Shown here in pieces: positions 21,750-33,779 of a stretch of 64,000 nt of DNA. The position numbers and the translations under genes are program-made. Each line of letters opens with the position of its first letter. The stretch's first letter is position 1. The stretch covers positions 8,060,001 through 8,124,000 of the forward strand of contig JAWNGF010000001.1 of the NCBI GenBank assembly GCA_037039685.1. The letters are read 5' to 3'. The notes under the pieces are model-generated. The model was not told the origin of the DNA. It ran no database searches and worked only from the letters and a program-made list of their open reading frames with translations. The DNA comes from Ceratobasidium sp. AG-K (lineage: Eukaryota > Basidiomycota > Agaricomycetes > Cantharellales > Ceratobasidiaceae).

Positions 21750-22357
21750 TTTTGCAAAGTTGGAGGTCTGATTGGATACTAGAGGTTGCTTTTACACCAA
21801 CGCAAGGATGGGGTAGGAGTGGTGGGTTGGGGAAGAAAGCCGGATGGGGGTGCCCTTAAGTCAAAGTTGCGCATGAAAAAGGGTCCGATTGCCGCTAACG
21901 CCGATAGCCGAAGCTTGCACATGGCCCGATTTTGCCAAGTTCGATAATGGTGCGAGCGTAGGCTGAATTCGGTGTATGATAGGCTTTCATTGTCGTAATC
22001 TAACCGTCCGGGGCATGATCACAATAGCTGTGGCGGTACGGAGCTCACCATGATAGTCGAGAGGTCGCCAATGATCCGGTTCCATTTGTCCTTGCAAGAT
22101 TTTGGCTCGACTGACAATAGTGGGCTGGAACTTTCCACGCTACACACGTCCCTGCATACAAGTGCAATAAACCCAGTGTATATTTACAGAGCCAACAAAA
22201 ACCACATAGCATGGCCGGACAATATTAAAGGAAACGACATGGAAATAGAGAAGTTTAGGTATGTATCGCCAGGACGCGCTGAAATACATTAAGAGGGTAT
22301 GCATGCGCGGGAACATACGGGAGTTTGGCATAGCGCTGTGTCGAACTACCAGGTCGT
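21750..22357. other. Intergenic region upstream of YHM2
   Basis: 608 bp without a supported gene. It contains the YHM2 promoter and the 3' flank of the coiled-coil gene, with no obvious motif. Short ORFs at 22050-22331 lie on opposite strands and are not recognisable. Confidence 0.45.
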
Positions 22358-25300
22358 TCAGGCCGATGCCTTGAAACGGTCCAACTCGTCTTGAAGCCTA
22401 AAACGAGGTAAGAACCAATACAGGAATATTACTCAGGGATCGACTGACTGTTTAACTTCATCCTGCGTATCCTGAAGCTCATCCTCTTGGAACTTCAATT
22501 CCATATCCTTGCGCCCGAGCTCCTCCTCAAGCTGCTTCTTCTCACTCATTAGCTCCAGAATTGTGGTCTCCATTTCCTCCTTGAGGCGGTCTTTCTCGTC
22601 CCTTACTTCCATCAAATTTATACTAATTAAAAGTCAATACGATGGTTAAGCGCTTCACCTGATGACTCACGTTAATTGAGCAATTGCCTGGCGATGTTCG
22701 GTTTCAAGGCTAGTTAGTCTAGCATCATTCGCATGGTGGAGACGCTCGAGACTATCCCTGGAGCCGTTGGAAGCAATATGATTAGCCCGTGGAGTGACGG
22801 GAGGAGTTCGCGTCTGCTGCGAATTCAAGGCAGTAAGGGCTCGGTCCTTGGCTTCTCGTTCATCTTCGAGCTTGCGTTGAAGCGCGGCCCGCTCTGAGAG
22901 TCAAGGCATGAGATGCAGCCGAGCGCAAGTAAAATAGGGGTAATTACCTTCGGCGAACCGGGCCTTTTCTGCCTCGTGTTTAGATTCGAGAGCCCCAAGT
23001 GCTTGGACTCGTCCCTTTGCTGCCTCCTCCAACTCGAGCTTGTGGTTGTTCAACGTAGCTGCAAAGTTCTCTTGCGAAGACTGGTAGACCTCCTTCAAGG
23101 TATCAAAGTCATCCTTGGCGCCGCGCAGCTCGCCTTTGAGGGCTTCAAGTTGGGCGGACGACTCAGCCGTGGAAGGTGCGGCTTGTGCCTTGTCCAACGC
23201 TTGCTTGAGAGACGCGATCTGTTCCTGAAGAGACTTGACCTCCGCGGCTTGAGTAGAAATTGTGCCCTTGGCCTTGGCCAGGTCGTCCCGTGCAGCGTTG
23301 GCTTCAGTAGATAGGCTGCTAATCTTCTTCTCGAGCAGCCTGGTCGCAGACTCCAAAGCTTCTTTATGAGCCGCAGTGGCGTGATCGAGCTCTCCACGGT
23401 GGCTTGTTCGAATTTCTGCAATCGCAGCGTCCGAACGAGCACGCAGATCGCCAAGATCCTTCGAATGCTGCTTGTCTGCCTCCGCCTATAGTACACTTAG
23501 TCCGGCTCCCTGAAGGCTTGGACGCAATCGGATCCTTACCTTGGCACGCTGATAGGCTACCTCGACGAGGGAGTCGTGCTCTGCTTTGACTTGCCTAACT
23601 TGAGTAGCATACTTCTCCTCTTGGCCCTATAGCCGGTTTAAGCGTATGAACGAACTCGGCGTTTGATGACTTACATCCAACTCCGACTTCAGGCGGGAAA
23701 CCTCATCGGCAAGCTGGGCGGCATTGCGCTCATAGGTCGCTTTGATGTCGGCGAGTTCCTGGGCAGATCGTGTCTTGATTTCTTCGATAGCTTTAGCATG
23801 AGACTCTTCGAGCGCTTCCAGAGCTCGTTTGCTAGTCTCGGCGGACGATTCCTGAGCAGTCTTAAGTGCGGCTTCCAACGAAGCACTGTGCTCGATTCCA
23901 GCGGCAGCGGTCGCCTCCTCCCACTTTTTCGTCGCTTGTTCGTGCGCCGCTGCAGCTTCCTTGAGACCGTTTGCGAGGCGCTCCTCGGCAGCAGCAATCT
24001 CCTTTGCGTGGTCTTCCTTGAGCTGGTCGAGGGCCTTGGCGTGATTATCCGCGTCGACCTCGTTGGCGTCTTTCATTTCGAGTATCTCAACCTCGAGCTC
24101 CGAGATACTGCTCTTGAGTTCGTCCCGTTCAGATTCGAGGGCCGAGATGGCGCTCTTGAGTTCGGCCACCGAGGCTTCAGAGGACGAAACTTTGGCCTCG
24201 AGCTCCTTGATTTGAAGTTGGAACTGTTGGACGGCAGCTTGGTGCTCGGCGGTCAAAGCTTCGGTTTCAACTCGAATGGCCTCCAAATCGGCGCGAGCCT
24301 TCAACAGCGCTTCGCGCTCGATAGCGGCGACGGCAGCCTCCTCTCCCTGCGATGCCGCCTGGTCCTTGAACGCACGAAGCTCCAAACTGGCAGCATCGTT
24401 GACCGCACGAAGCTCGGAGATTGTTTGTTCGAACTCTTGCACTCGTAAGGTCAAAGACGTAAATTCGGACTCCTTGGCCTCGGACTGTCGGATTCAACGT
24501 GTCAGTTCATGTTGCTCGGAAGAGGTTGAAACTCACTTTCGACACAGCCTCTGCAAGCTGGCTTTGGGTCTTTTCAAGCAAAGCCTGGATCTTATCTTTC
24601 TCCGCATGGGACGATTGCAGTGCTTCTTTCGAGGAAGTCAACTCGGCGTCAATGGTATCCCGAGCAGCTGAAGCACTCTCCGAGGCCGACTTGAGCTCGG
24701 CTAGAGAGCTCTCATGGGTGGTGATATCTGCTTGTCGCTCCTCAAGTTGCACCTGCAGGGTCGAGATCTGCGCCTCGAGAGTAGAAATTTGTTCGGCCTT
24801 CTTTCCGAGTTCTTCCACGGCCTCGCGATGCTATCGGGAAGGTCAGTTTCGACTCTAATCGCGAGGATGATTGCTAACCTTGGCCAAGAGATCTTCATCC
24901 TGTTTTGCTGCAGGGCTGGCGGCCTTTGCACGAAGCGGGGTGGCACTGCGAATGGAGGCCACGTTGGCAGGAGCGGCGACCTTCATAGTGGATGTGCGCT
25001 TGACAGCCGAAGCGGCCGCAGCTCCAGAGTCTGACGGACGAGGCCTCGCCCCGACCGTCGGTGTGCGCGTGGGTCCAGAAGCCGGTGGGGAAGCAACAGA
25101 GCCGCGAGAGGGCGGTGCAGCTGTTTTCGTGGCTGTGACCCGTGCTGCTGGCGCCTTTGGGCCATCAGTCGTCGCGGTACGGGCAGATCCAATCGAAGGC
25201 CTAGCCGTGGTTGACGATATGGAAGGTTTGCTACCGTGCCCCGGAGTTGGGGCAACTGACGTGCGACGAGCGCGTGGTTCCGTGGGCGGAGTAGGTTTGC

Positions 25301-25853
25301 TCGGGGCAGCCGTCGGCTTTGTCACCGTTGAAGTGGATGCCGATAACGGAGATCTCTTGACAGTGGTGCCGGTTGTAGTTGGTTTAGTGAGCGAGCTCTG
25401 TGATTAGATCGAGTGATTCATACCACGCGACGTTCGACATTCAGATGAATAATTGAGCGCTCTGAACATACGTAGCAAACACACCTTTCGAGCCGTAGTT
25501 ACTGGCGCTTTGGGGTCAGCTTTCCCCACTTGGAGACTAGTTTTGCGCGTGCGAGCGTCAATGGAGACGGCGGCCTTGGGCTTCAATGGTGACCCCGATG
25601 CAGTGGGTTTGGCTCCAGCGGGTTTGTTTTGGGCGGGTTTAGAGGTTTCCGGAACGTCCGCGGGCTTGTCCGTGGGTTCTGCATCGCTCGCTGGCTCTGC
25701 AGGAACAGGTGTGTCGTTGGGGGTATCAACGTGATCCTCGTGGTCGCCATGCTGGAAGCTGTCACTGGCAGAGACGGGAGTCAGAGGAAGAGTGGCCTCC
25801 TTAGAGTCCTCTAGTTGCTCTGTCGCCGAGGGTGCGCGTTCTACGTCAGCCAT
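22358..25853 (-). CDS. Long coiled-coil protein with disordered N terminus, unknown function
   Basis: Starts at the Met at 25853. The first roughly 320 residues (25853 to about 24890) are rich in Pro, Ala, Ser, Thr and Lys with acidic patches and look disordered and phosphorylatable. From about 24860 to the stop at 22358 the product is nearly continuous heptad-repeat coiled coil (Glu/Lys/Leu/Ala/Gln), interrupted by short introns near 24840, 24490, 23650, 23500, 22930, 22660 and 22420. The last intron uses donor GTCAGT so that the final exon adds Leu-Gln-Asp-Glu-Leu-Asp-Arg-Phe. Large antisense ORFs mirror the low-complexity coding sequence and are not real. The architecture suits a cytoskeletal, septation or tethering scaffold, but no family-specific motif is visible, and resemblance to myosin tails or golgins is only compositional. 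Confidence 0.75.
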
Positions 25854-26885
25854 TATGCGAGATGAACGATTGTTGTTCGAGGTCGAAAGCCCGAGAGCGC
25901 AAGTTCGGCTTCGTTAAAGGACCCTTCTGAACCCTGAGACGACCCAAACACGGCCAATCACCCCAGGGCCAACAACGGCGCTTTCAACTTGAGACACGCT
26001 CTTGTTAATTCCTTTACTGTAAAATCTCCGGACTGCGTTACAAAATTATGGAATTAGTCCGGTGCCGATGTAATCTATCCCCCTATAGTGGCGCGACCTC
26101 TATTCGCGTGATCGAGCCATGAGGTTGCGCGCCGCCGAGTTTCGTTTCTGGTGTCCTAGCGCTCTTCCAGAGCTCAAGTGTGACTGGCATAGCAATCGTC
26201 TAGCGTTCATCTCATCAGATCAGGAAACGGATCCGAAGAAGCGAATATATCACTTGATGTACCGCGCAGCAGGGACGGACTGGCCGTAACATAACAATCC
26301 TCAAGTAGCCTTGGAGTGCGCGCATATAGCTGGTCTGGATTTCAACTGATGATCAGACGCACCCGATGACTCTTGATGAACTTCCAAAACCCGGCGGCTG
26401 GCGCGTTGTGAGTGCCTACATTGCGACCGGTTGTACTGCTCGTGTGCCAACTCCGATCGCACTCACAGCTCCTTGGTTCTCTTTTCTCAAATTCGGACGC
26501 ACCTAGACCTCAGCCGCCTCTCCACTCGCGATATGATTGGGGTCGATTTTCAGATCATCCTTGGACGATCGATAATTTATGAAAGTCTGGTTTCATAGCC
26601 AAGTCCTAACTTACCTGATCCGAGTGACTATGATCGCACGGAGCCACCTAGGACTCTAAGCAGGCCGCCTAGTAGATCAATCATACCACAGGCTTTAGCA
26701 GGGCGCTCGATCGAAATTCGTTGTGTGCTACGTTTCCTCGATCAATCCACACGCAACCGGCGGGGCGGTCATCCCGTAACTGCAACTAGTGCCGTCAGTC
26801 ACACTGAGCGCTATGAGCAAACAAGGCGAGCCATGGGGTATAAATATACCGTACGCATATTGTTCGTCCCTTGTCGCCTCTAGGC
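25854..26885. other. Gene-free divergent intergenic region, 1 kb
   Basis: Lies between the reverse-strand coiled-coil gene and the forward SGNH-like gene. No ORF with coding character was found. A TATA-like element occurs at 26839-26848. Confidence 0.5.
26839..26848 (+). promoter_or_regulatory. TATA box of the SGNH-hydrolase-like gene
   Basis: TATAAATATA lies 47 bp before the proposed start codon at 26886. Similar spacing (53-55 bp) is seen for the two pectinesterase genes in this window. Confidence 0.55.
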
Positions 26886-28695
26886 ATGAGCGAAGCGATC
26901 ACCAGTATCACTGGACCTAATGATACTGGGCGGCCTGGTTCAATCACGCAGGTACGATTGCCTACTATTCAAAGATCAATGATCCCATCACTCACCATTA
27001 CTATCGCTTCAAGGTGTCGGGACACCAATACGTCCTTGTGGTGTGTGGTGACAGCTTCGTTGGGCCGCTGACGCTGCTTAACCCCGGAAAAGTACTCGTC
27101 AAAAAATTCTCGGGCGCGTCTGCCAAGGTCAACATCTGATAAGGGCTGACGTCCCATCCCAAACTAACGCGGTTTGAATACGCAGGGACTCAGCAACAAG
27201 AAATCGGTTTCTCAGACTGGAGTGCTGGCCACTAAACTACTTGATAGCCTTAAACCCGAGCAGGGTTAGTTATGGCTCCTTCAACTGCGTCTATGAACCG
27301 CTTTGACCATCTAACATCCATGGTGTTTCTTTCAGTTCTCTTAATCTTTGGCCAAGTCGATTTACACATATTGTACCTCTGGAAGGCCCTCAAAGCACAG
27401 CTCGATGACACTGTTCCTCCTAGCCCGGATAGCTGGAAGGCTACTGTATTCAACGCTTATACGTCATTCCTTAGGGATGATATCTTGACTCGGCGTCTGA
27501 CGGATGACTCTGGTTATTTGCGTAACATATTTGTAGCCCCCGTAATTGTTCCTTGCGTTGATGTGGGTCCCCTGCCATACTCTGAGTCTCATTCGCCATC
27601 AACTGACACTTTGAAGGATGAGCACCTCGATGAATGCGTGCGGAAATACCAACGGCGGGAGGAAGACGCCGCCCAGACCCGCGATCTTCGTTTGGCAGAC
27701 TGCAAGGTGCCCACAGACCTTGCAACACGCCGCAAGATGGTGCGAGAATTCAACTCGGAACTGAGTGCATTCTGCGAGCAAAACGATGTTCGGTTCGTCG
27801 ATATCAACAAGCACATTACGACGCAGACGGGAGACGTAAAGCCTGATGTCCTTGATCAGTGAGTGTTTCATGAGTTTGAGACCTTGAAGATGAGGTATTA
27901 AGCACGTATTTAGCGATCCTTCAACTATTCATGTTCAATGGGAGTCAACGATTGGCTACTGGGTCAAAGAGCTGGCAGACGCAGGGTTGGATGACGGTGA
28001 CATTAACGGTGATCTCAATGCCTCTAAGCTCCAATACGAAGCCGAAAAGAAAGGTCGCATGCAACGCAGGAAGGTACGAATACTACCTATTTGCCGTCCG
28101 GCCATATTTTCATCATGGCTATGCGAATTTTAGCTCGCGGCCGACGCCACACTATCGCCAACGCTTTCAGATCTAAGCATCGAGGATCCCGGCTCTCCCT
28201 TGCTTCTTCCCCGCCCTCTTGGTTGGACACGTGGAAGAGCATCTACACCACCACCTATCTCACACGTACGGTCTGCTCAAACAAGCCCTGAACATAGTCA
28301 ATCATGGCGCGGTCGTGTATCAAACGGGCGCGGTCGTGGAACAGGTTCGCCGCCCCGCGGTGCCAGGTCGACCGGATTTCGTTTTGGCCATAACGCGTCT
28401 AGGTCTCGTGCAGAGGATGACGATAATTGGCGTTTGCGTCTCGTACCTCGCAGGAACTCGGTTTCACACGCCACGTTCGGTACAGATGTAGACGGAGCTT
28501 TTCAGTCGCATCGTATGTTACCGTTCCTTGAGTTGCCGTTATCTAGATTGTTGATTTAGATGATTAGATTCCTCACCTGCTCTCACGCCTCTTCAAAGTC
28601 CGCTCCTTGGAGAGTTCTCGCGTTCCAGTGAACTGACCGCCCGGGAGGAGGAGGAGCTTACCCAAGTGCTGGAACAGCCCAAGGAAAGCGACTAG
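26886..28695 (+). CDS. SGNH-hydrolase-like protein with Arg/Gly-rich C-terminal tail
   Basis: Seven exons (26886-26951, 27014-27127, 27186-27264, 27336-27858, 27914-28073, 28134-28512, 28568-28695) sum to 1449 nt, 482 residues. Residues 34-37 read Gly-Asp-Ser-Phe, the block I nucleophile motif of SGNH/GDSL hydrolases. Later come Phe-Ser-Gly-Ala-Ser-Ala-Lys-Gly (block II-like Gly), Ile-Phe-Gly-Gln-Val-Asp-Leu (block III-like, with Gln-Val-Asp in place of Gly-x-Asn-Asp) and Asp-Pro-Ser-Thr-Ile-His-Val (block V Asp-x-x-His arrangement). After the catalytic region a Lys/Arg-rich helix leads into an Arg-Gly-rich tail and an acidic end. There is no signal peptide, so it acts inside the cell if active. 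The weak block III makes the substrate unknown. Real length could end at 28559 if the last intron is retained. Confidence 0.62.
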
Positions 28696-28933
28696 TCTGC
28701 TCCAAGGTACATCGACACATTGCGCACGATGAATGACAAACGGACAAACCAGGATGCCATGCTTGTATTTATAGCTCCGCAGAGCCACGTTGTGTACCGC
28801 TGGACGGTCAGATGTATGTAACGACTGGACATTTGAAACAATGATCGTATTTATTACTTGTTTGCGTGGGTTGACCCTCTTGGAAAACGTAAGCTTGGCG
28901 CTTGGACTACCAGTTAGCTTGAGCTTGCCTGCC

Positions 28934-31900
28934 ATGTTCGACGAATGTAAATCGTTTACTTTAGGTGTTATTATCCTATTAACCCACTTGAATAAGATGT
29001 AGAGCATTCCGGAAGGCCTACCATAGTTACTTCTCCAAAGACACGGGCGCTTCCTCAACTACAGTATGAGGGATTTGAACCCAACACAGTTGCAGCGAGC
29101 GGCCTGGGAAGCCCAACAATGGCTCGTATTGACACCGAATTGGATAGGAGGTTGAAGGTGTGTGACTATTTCCGTTGATAAAATATTTGTTTGACTTTCC
29201 TTAAGGACACCAATGAAGAGGATCTGGTCTTCAGTCTTGCACCAGTTCAGTACACCCCACCTGCGCAGATCACCGACTTAACCGTATCTAATAACGTCTT
29301 GATAATGTCGTTCAACAACAACATTATCCACCGGATCGATATGAGCTCGAATAACTACGACATTAGCGAACTCTCCCTAGGTAAAAAACCTCAAGAGGCA
29401 ACCGTGCACAAGATATTCCTGGACCCGACTGGCAGGCATCTCTTGATCACAACTACACAAGGCGATAATTACTATCTATTCGAAGGATGGAAGAGAGCTA
29501 AGCCACTAAGTCGCCTCAAGATGATTATTGAGTCTGTTGCTTGGAATGATGAGAACTCGTCACTTCAGTTGGCTGCATCGCCACAATCTGGTAACAGTAC
29601 GCACGCGATACTACTAGGCGGCCGGAACGGTACAATATACGAAGCTCTCATATCTCCCGCGGAAGAGTTCTTCAAGTCTCCGGATCGCTATGCTCAGGCA
29701 GTCTACACGCTCCCGGATAGACAGTCTGTATCAGGCATCAAGTTTGAGCGATTGCGAGAGGACCCCTCTCGCGCTGTTGTCGTGGCTGCGACTGCTTCTC
29801 GACTCTACCAATTCACGGGTCCCATAGGGAACAGGGCCGACACTGATGGCTCTCGAGTGTTTGAAGTGCTTTTCGGGCCTTATAGAGACGCATCTGCCAG
29901 TGAGTCTACTTTAAGCTGAACTAAGGGTGGCACTCATAATGTTTGGATAGAATATATGGAGCTATCTGGCAATCTCCAGCAGTCAACACTTCAGTTCTAC
30001 TCTCCCAAATATTCGGACGACTCACCGGAGAAAAGATTGGCTTGGCTAACATCGAGAGGTGTTTTCCATGCTACGCTTTCCACTGCACGACAAATCACTG
30101 GGGATTTATCTTCGCAAGACTTCCTCGATGCGTCGTCGCTCCTCCCTTATCCCGTTCCCCGCCTTGACGGGAATTCAAGGAGTCCTGGGACTTCAGCGGA
30201 CGTCTTTCCGCTAGGTGTTGTGTTAACCGAATTCCATTTCCTGTTGTTGTTAGGCGATCGAGTAATGGGCTACTCGCGTTTGGACGAAAGCTTGGTCTAT
30301 GATGAGCCAGTAGCATTGGTGAGGGGTTTCCACTTCGACGGGGATGTTTCTGATCATGCCTATAGCGCCGAGGAGAACGACTGCTTGGCATAACGTCTGA
30401 CCCAATCAACCGGACGCTCTGGATCTACTCGACCAATGGACTGTATGAGGTTGTTCCCGTGAATGAGGAGCGGGACGTCTGGAGAATATATCTTGAGAAA
30501 GCGGATTATACGCGCGCTCTCAAGTTTGCCAAGGTACGCATATTTGGCCAATTCCTAGGACTCAGGCCAATAGTGCATAGGTTTCACGACACAGGGATGC
30601 TATATTGGCGGCACAGGGTGCGGCTTTCTTCAATCAGGGGCAATTCGTACAGGCCGCACAATCATATGCACAGTCCAACAGTGCATCATTTGAAGAAGTT
30701 GCTCTCAAATTTGTCGATGCTGGCGAGCGAGATGCCCTTAGGTATTATTTGAGGTCACGGCTTACCGCTACTCGTAAAACGGTGCGTAAACCATTAGTGC
30801 TAATGCCTATTGTTGCTTAATTTGCGAATATAGGATATCACGCAACGCACCATGCTTGCGACTTGGCTAGTGGAGTTTTATCTTGGCAAGTGCAATGAGC
30901 TCGATGATTTGATCGCCTCATCCTCGGCATCGAACGATGTGAGTAACTTGCAAGCGGAACAAACACACCTGGAAGAGGAACTTCAAGAGTTCTTTGAGAC
31001 ATACAAGGTACGCCTTTCCGACTCCGGCCATGAGTTGCGACGATTGACAGTGGTGGACAGCCCCACCTTGATCGTAGAACAACCTATGATCTAATTCGTG
31101 GGCATGGGCGCATGGATGTGTTCCTTACTTTCGCCAATGTCGTTGGTGACTTTCAGCGCATTGTTGAACACTGGGTCTCGGAAGAAGAATGGGTTAAGGC
31201 CATCGACATATTACATCGACAAGTGAGTACGATGAACTGTCATCCAATCCACTAATGCTAAGCAAACTACAGTCCGATTTAGAACTCTACTATCGTTTCG
31301 CTTCGGTCTTAATGAGATCTGCACCTCAAGAAACCGTTGATGCTTGGACACGCAGACCTGCGCTCGATCCTATCCGACTTATCCCGGCGCTGCTTCAACA
31401 GCAGCATCGGCCCATCGGCCCACTCCAACAAAACCACCCAATCCGTTATCTCAATCACCTCATCTTCGAGCAAGGAAATACAATGCCCACAATTCACAAC
31501 CTCATAATTACATTTTTGGCCGCGAATAACGACGATGGGCCACTGCTCCGTTTCCTGACTACTGCACCAAGTGATGCGTTCACAGGAAAGCCATACTACG
31601 ATCTAGACTATGCACTTCGAGTCTGTCGTGCTAACGGCCGCATACAACCATGTGTGCATATTTACGCTAAGATGGGATTGTATGAGGAGAGTGTTTCGCT
31701 AGCTCTTGAGAAAGGGGATTTGGAGCTCGCAAGGATCACTGCGAACATGCCCGAGGACGACGTGCAGCTCCGGAAGAAACTATGGCTCAAGGTCGCGCGA
31801 TACGTTGTGGAGGATAAAAAAGATATTAAAACGTGAGCCCAGTTCCCTTCGCCGCTGACATACATCTGTATCTGAATTTCCCTTTTAGTGCTATGCAATT

Positions 31901-32817
31901 CCTTTCCAACACTGAGCTCCTTAAAATCGAGGATATCTTGCCCTTCTTCCCCGATTTCGTCGTGATTGACGACTTCAAAGATGACATTTGTAACGCACTC
32001 GAGGATTACAGCGCCCGAATCATCGAGCTCAAGCAAGATATGGATGGTGCTATGGAATCTGCAGCCGCTGTCTCCCGGGATATCGCTCAACTGAAGAACC
32101 GGTTTGTGACAATCGAGCAGGGAGAGCGATGCACACAGTGCCAGGCTCCCTTGTTGTTACGGCAGTTCTATGCATTCCCCTGCCAACACACATTCCATGC
32201 AGATTGCTTGATTGGGCTGGTAAGCTTAACTGATTTGAAGGTCCTTTTCATTTTTACTGAACGCGATGAAGGCCAAGGAGTCGCTATCGGCAGTCCAATT
32301 GCGACGGATTGTTGCGCTGCAAACTGAACTCGTAAAGCTAGCTGCAGCCTCACAACCCAATGCTCAACCGGTGATATCGGCACCTGTTGCGTCAGTTGTT
32401 GCATCTGCGAACCAAGCTCCTCGCGCCCTCGCGCATACACAGCGAACGCTCTTGTCTTCGGCATTTGCTTCGGGCACCAACGGCAGCCTAACGCGCGCTA
32501 TGAATCCGCTGACAGCCGCTGCGGCCATGGGCAGCGTAGTTTTCACAGCCAGCGACAAATTACGAGACCTGATCGTTCCTGATGCTCTCGCGACGGCCGT
32601 CGGCGTGTGGGGTGGGCGTGGAAAGGCCATTGGTGGAGCTGTTGGGATTGGCCATGGTCACGTTAGTGAGGGCGATGCAGGCTCGCGCATTGAAACGTTG
32701 AGAGCTGAGTTGGATACTGTTCTTGCGGGTAGTTGTCCGCTTTGCGATTCTGTGGTTTCTGGACTTGACAAGCCGTTTGTCAAGGAAGGAGAAGTGGATG
32801 CGTCCTGGACAATCTAG
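28934..32817 (+). CDS. Vps18/Pep3, core subunit of HOPS and CORVET tethering complexes
   Basis: Coding from 29119 on is clear and codons upstream (29003-29118) remain coding-like (Tyr-Glu-Gly-Phe-Glu-Pro), so a short first exon starting at 28934 (Met-Phe-Asp-Glu) is proposed; its 38-nt intron is unusually short and the start is uncertain. The N-terminal half is the Pep3/Vps18 beta-propeller (for example Ile-Ile-His-Arg-Ile-Asp, Phe-Leu-Asp-Pro-Thr-Gly-Arg-His). The alpha-solenoid clathrin-repeat region follows in 31.2-32.0 kb. The C-terminal RING-H2 has Cys-Thr-Gln-Cys, then Phe-Pro-Cys-Gln-His-Thr-Phe-His-Ala-Asp-Cys and, after an insert, Cys-Pro-Leu-Cys. Vps18 joins Rab-binding subunits on endosomes and the vacuole and promotes SNARE-driven fusion. 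The intron near 30320 is resolved by acceptor TATAG so that Gly-Ile-Thr-Ser-Asp-Pro is kept in frame. The gene neighbours a Rab5 gene 4 kb downstream. Confidence 0.88.
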
Positions 32818-32972
32818 ACGGAATATATCATGTACTAGCACTATAATCTCCAGCCAGAAATACCATACATATATTTGCCGCGCAGAAGGGAGTATCAAAA
32901 GTACAGGGGAGGAGGCGGATAACGGAGCCATGGCCTATGCTCTCGACGCATGCTATAACCGAGACAAGGGAC

Positions 32973-33542
32973 TCAGCCGTTGACTTTCTTGCTTCGGCCA
33001 GCTCTCCTGCGTAGCCGCTCTGCTTTCTTGGCGCTCATCTGCCCAACCGCAAACGTTAGTCGAAGCGCCAGTCAATGCAAATCAGACAGACCTTGGCAGC
33101 CAACTCTTCAAGACGAGCCTTTTCTGCGCGTGCATGTTTGCGTTCTTGTGAAACAGCTCTCTTCCTATCGCAACTCGTCAATACTCGTATGCTCGGGTCA
33201 GATTGCAAAAAAATTCATACTTTGCTGCTTCGGCAGCCTTTTCTTCAACCAACTCCTTGTGCAGCCTTTTGATTGCAGATTCGGTCGCTGTTTGTTTCAT
33301 TCTATTTTCCCATGACTTTCCTTTAATGCCTGCTTGAGAGCGCCTGTACATGGCCAATGGTCAAGGGTGTATAAAGACATATGCCACGCATGGGACTTAC
33401 TTGGTGGCAGTCTTGTGTGGCTTCCAGCCTTTTCCATTTGACCTCCCATTACTTGACTGAGATATATCGGAATGACGTTATCTTCTCCAGTGCTAGCCTG
33501 AGCAGGCACTGTCGTAGAATCAGCAGGGGGAATAGTGGTCAT
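32973..33542 (-). CDS. CGR1: rRNA-processing protein Cgr1-like
   Basis: Five exons (33510-33542, 33401-33456, 33221-33343, 33092-33164, 32973-33038) encode 116 residues, the usual small size. After a short variable N terminus comes Asn-Gly-Arg with Trp-Lys and then Lys-Gly-Lys-Ser-Trp-Glu-Asn-Arg-Met, followed by a long Lys/Glu/Arg/Ala helix and the terminal Met-Ser-Ala-Lys-Lys-Ala-Glu-Arg-Leu-Arg-Arg-Arg with Gly-Arg-Ser-Lys-Lys-Val-Asn-Gly. This is the Cgr1 signature; the protein works in the nucleolus in 60S ribosomal subunit maturation. The first intron boundary was chosen because only it keeps phase. The gene diverges from the alginate-lyase-like gene with about 240 bp between starts. 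Confidence 0.85.
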
Positions 33543-33779
33543 CGTTGAGTCCAAAATAAATTGGCAATGGCGAGGCGCTTACGAGACTGGAAATCGACCC
33601 TCACATTTGGCAACCACCAGCGATCCTCCTATTTTGCCCCTTCCCCTGTCCTCGGTGGTTGGCAAATATGACCCCTACTCGTCAGGGGAATGTTGAAAAT
33701 TATAAGTATCGGGGGCTGGCTGCCAGGCCTCTTTCAAAACCACACGCTGCCCGATACCCTGCGTAGATCATTCTTTGCG

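Noticed and set aside
23663..24448. 261-codon ORF antisense to the coiled-coil gene
   Set aside because: It mirrors the repetitive Glu/Leu/Ala codons of the sense gene; its product is low complexity with no start context or introns of its own.
28573..29058. 161-codon reverse ORF between the SGNH-like gene and Vps18
   Set aside because: Its first part overlaps a forward exon that completes the SGNH-like protein in phase; no family motif.
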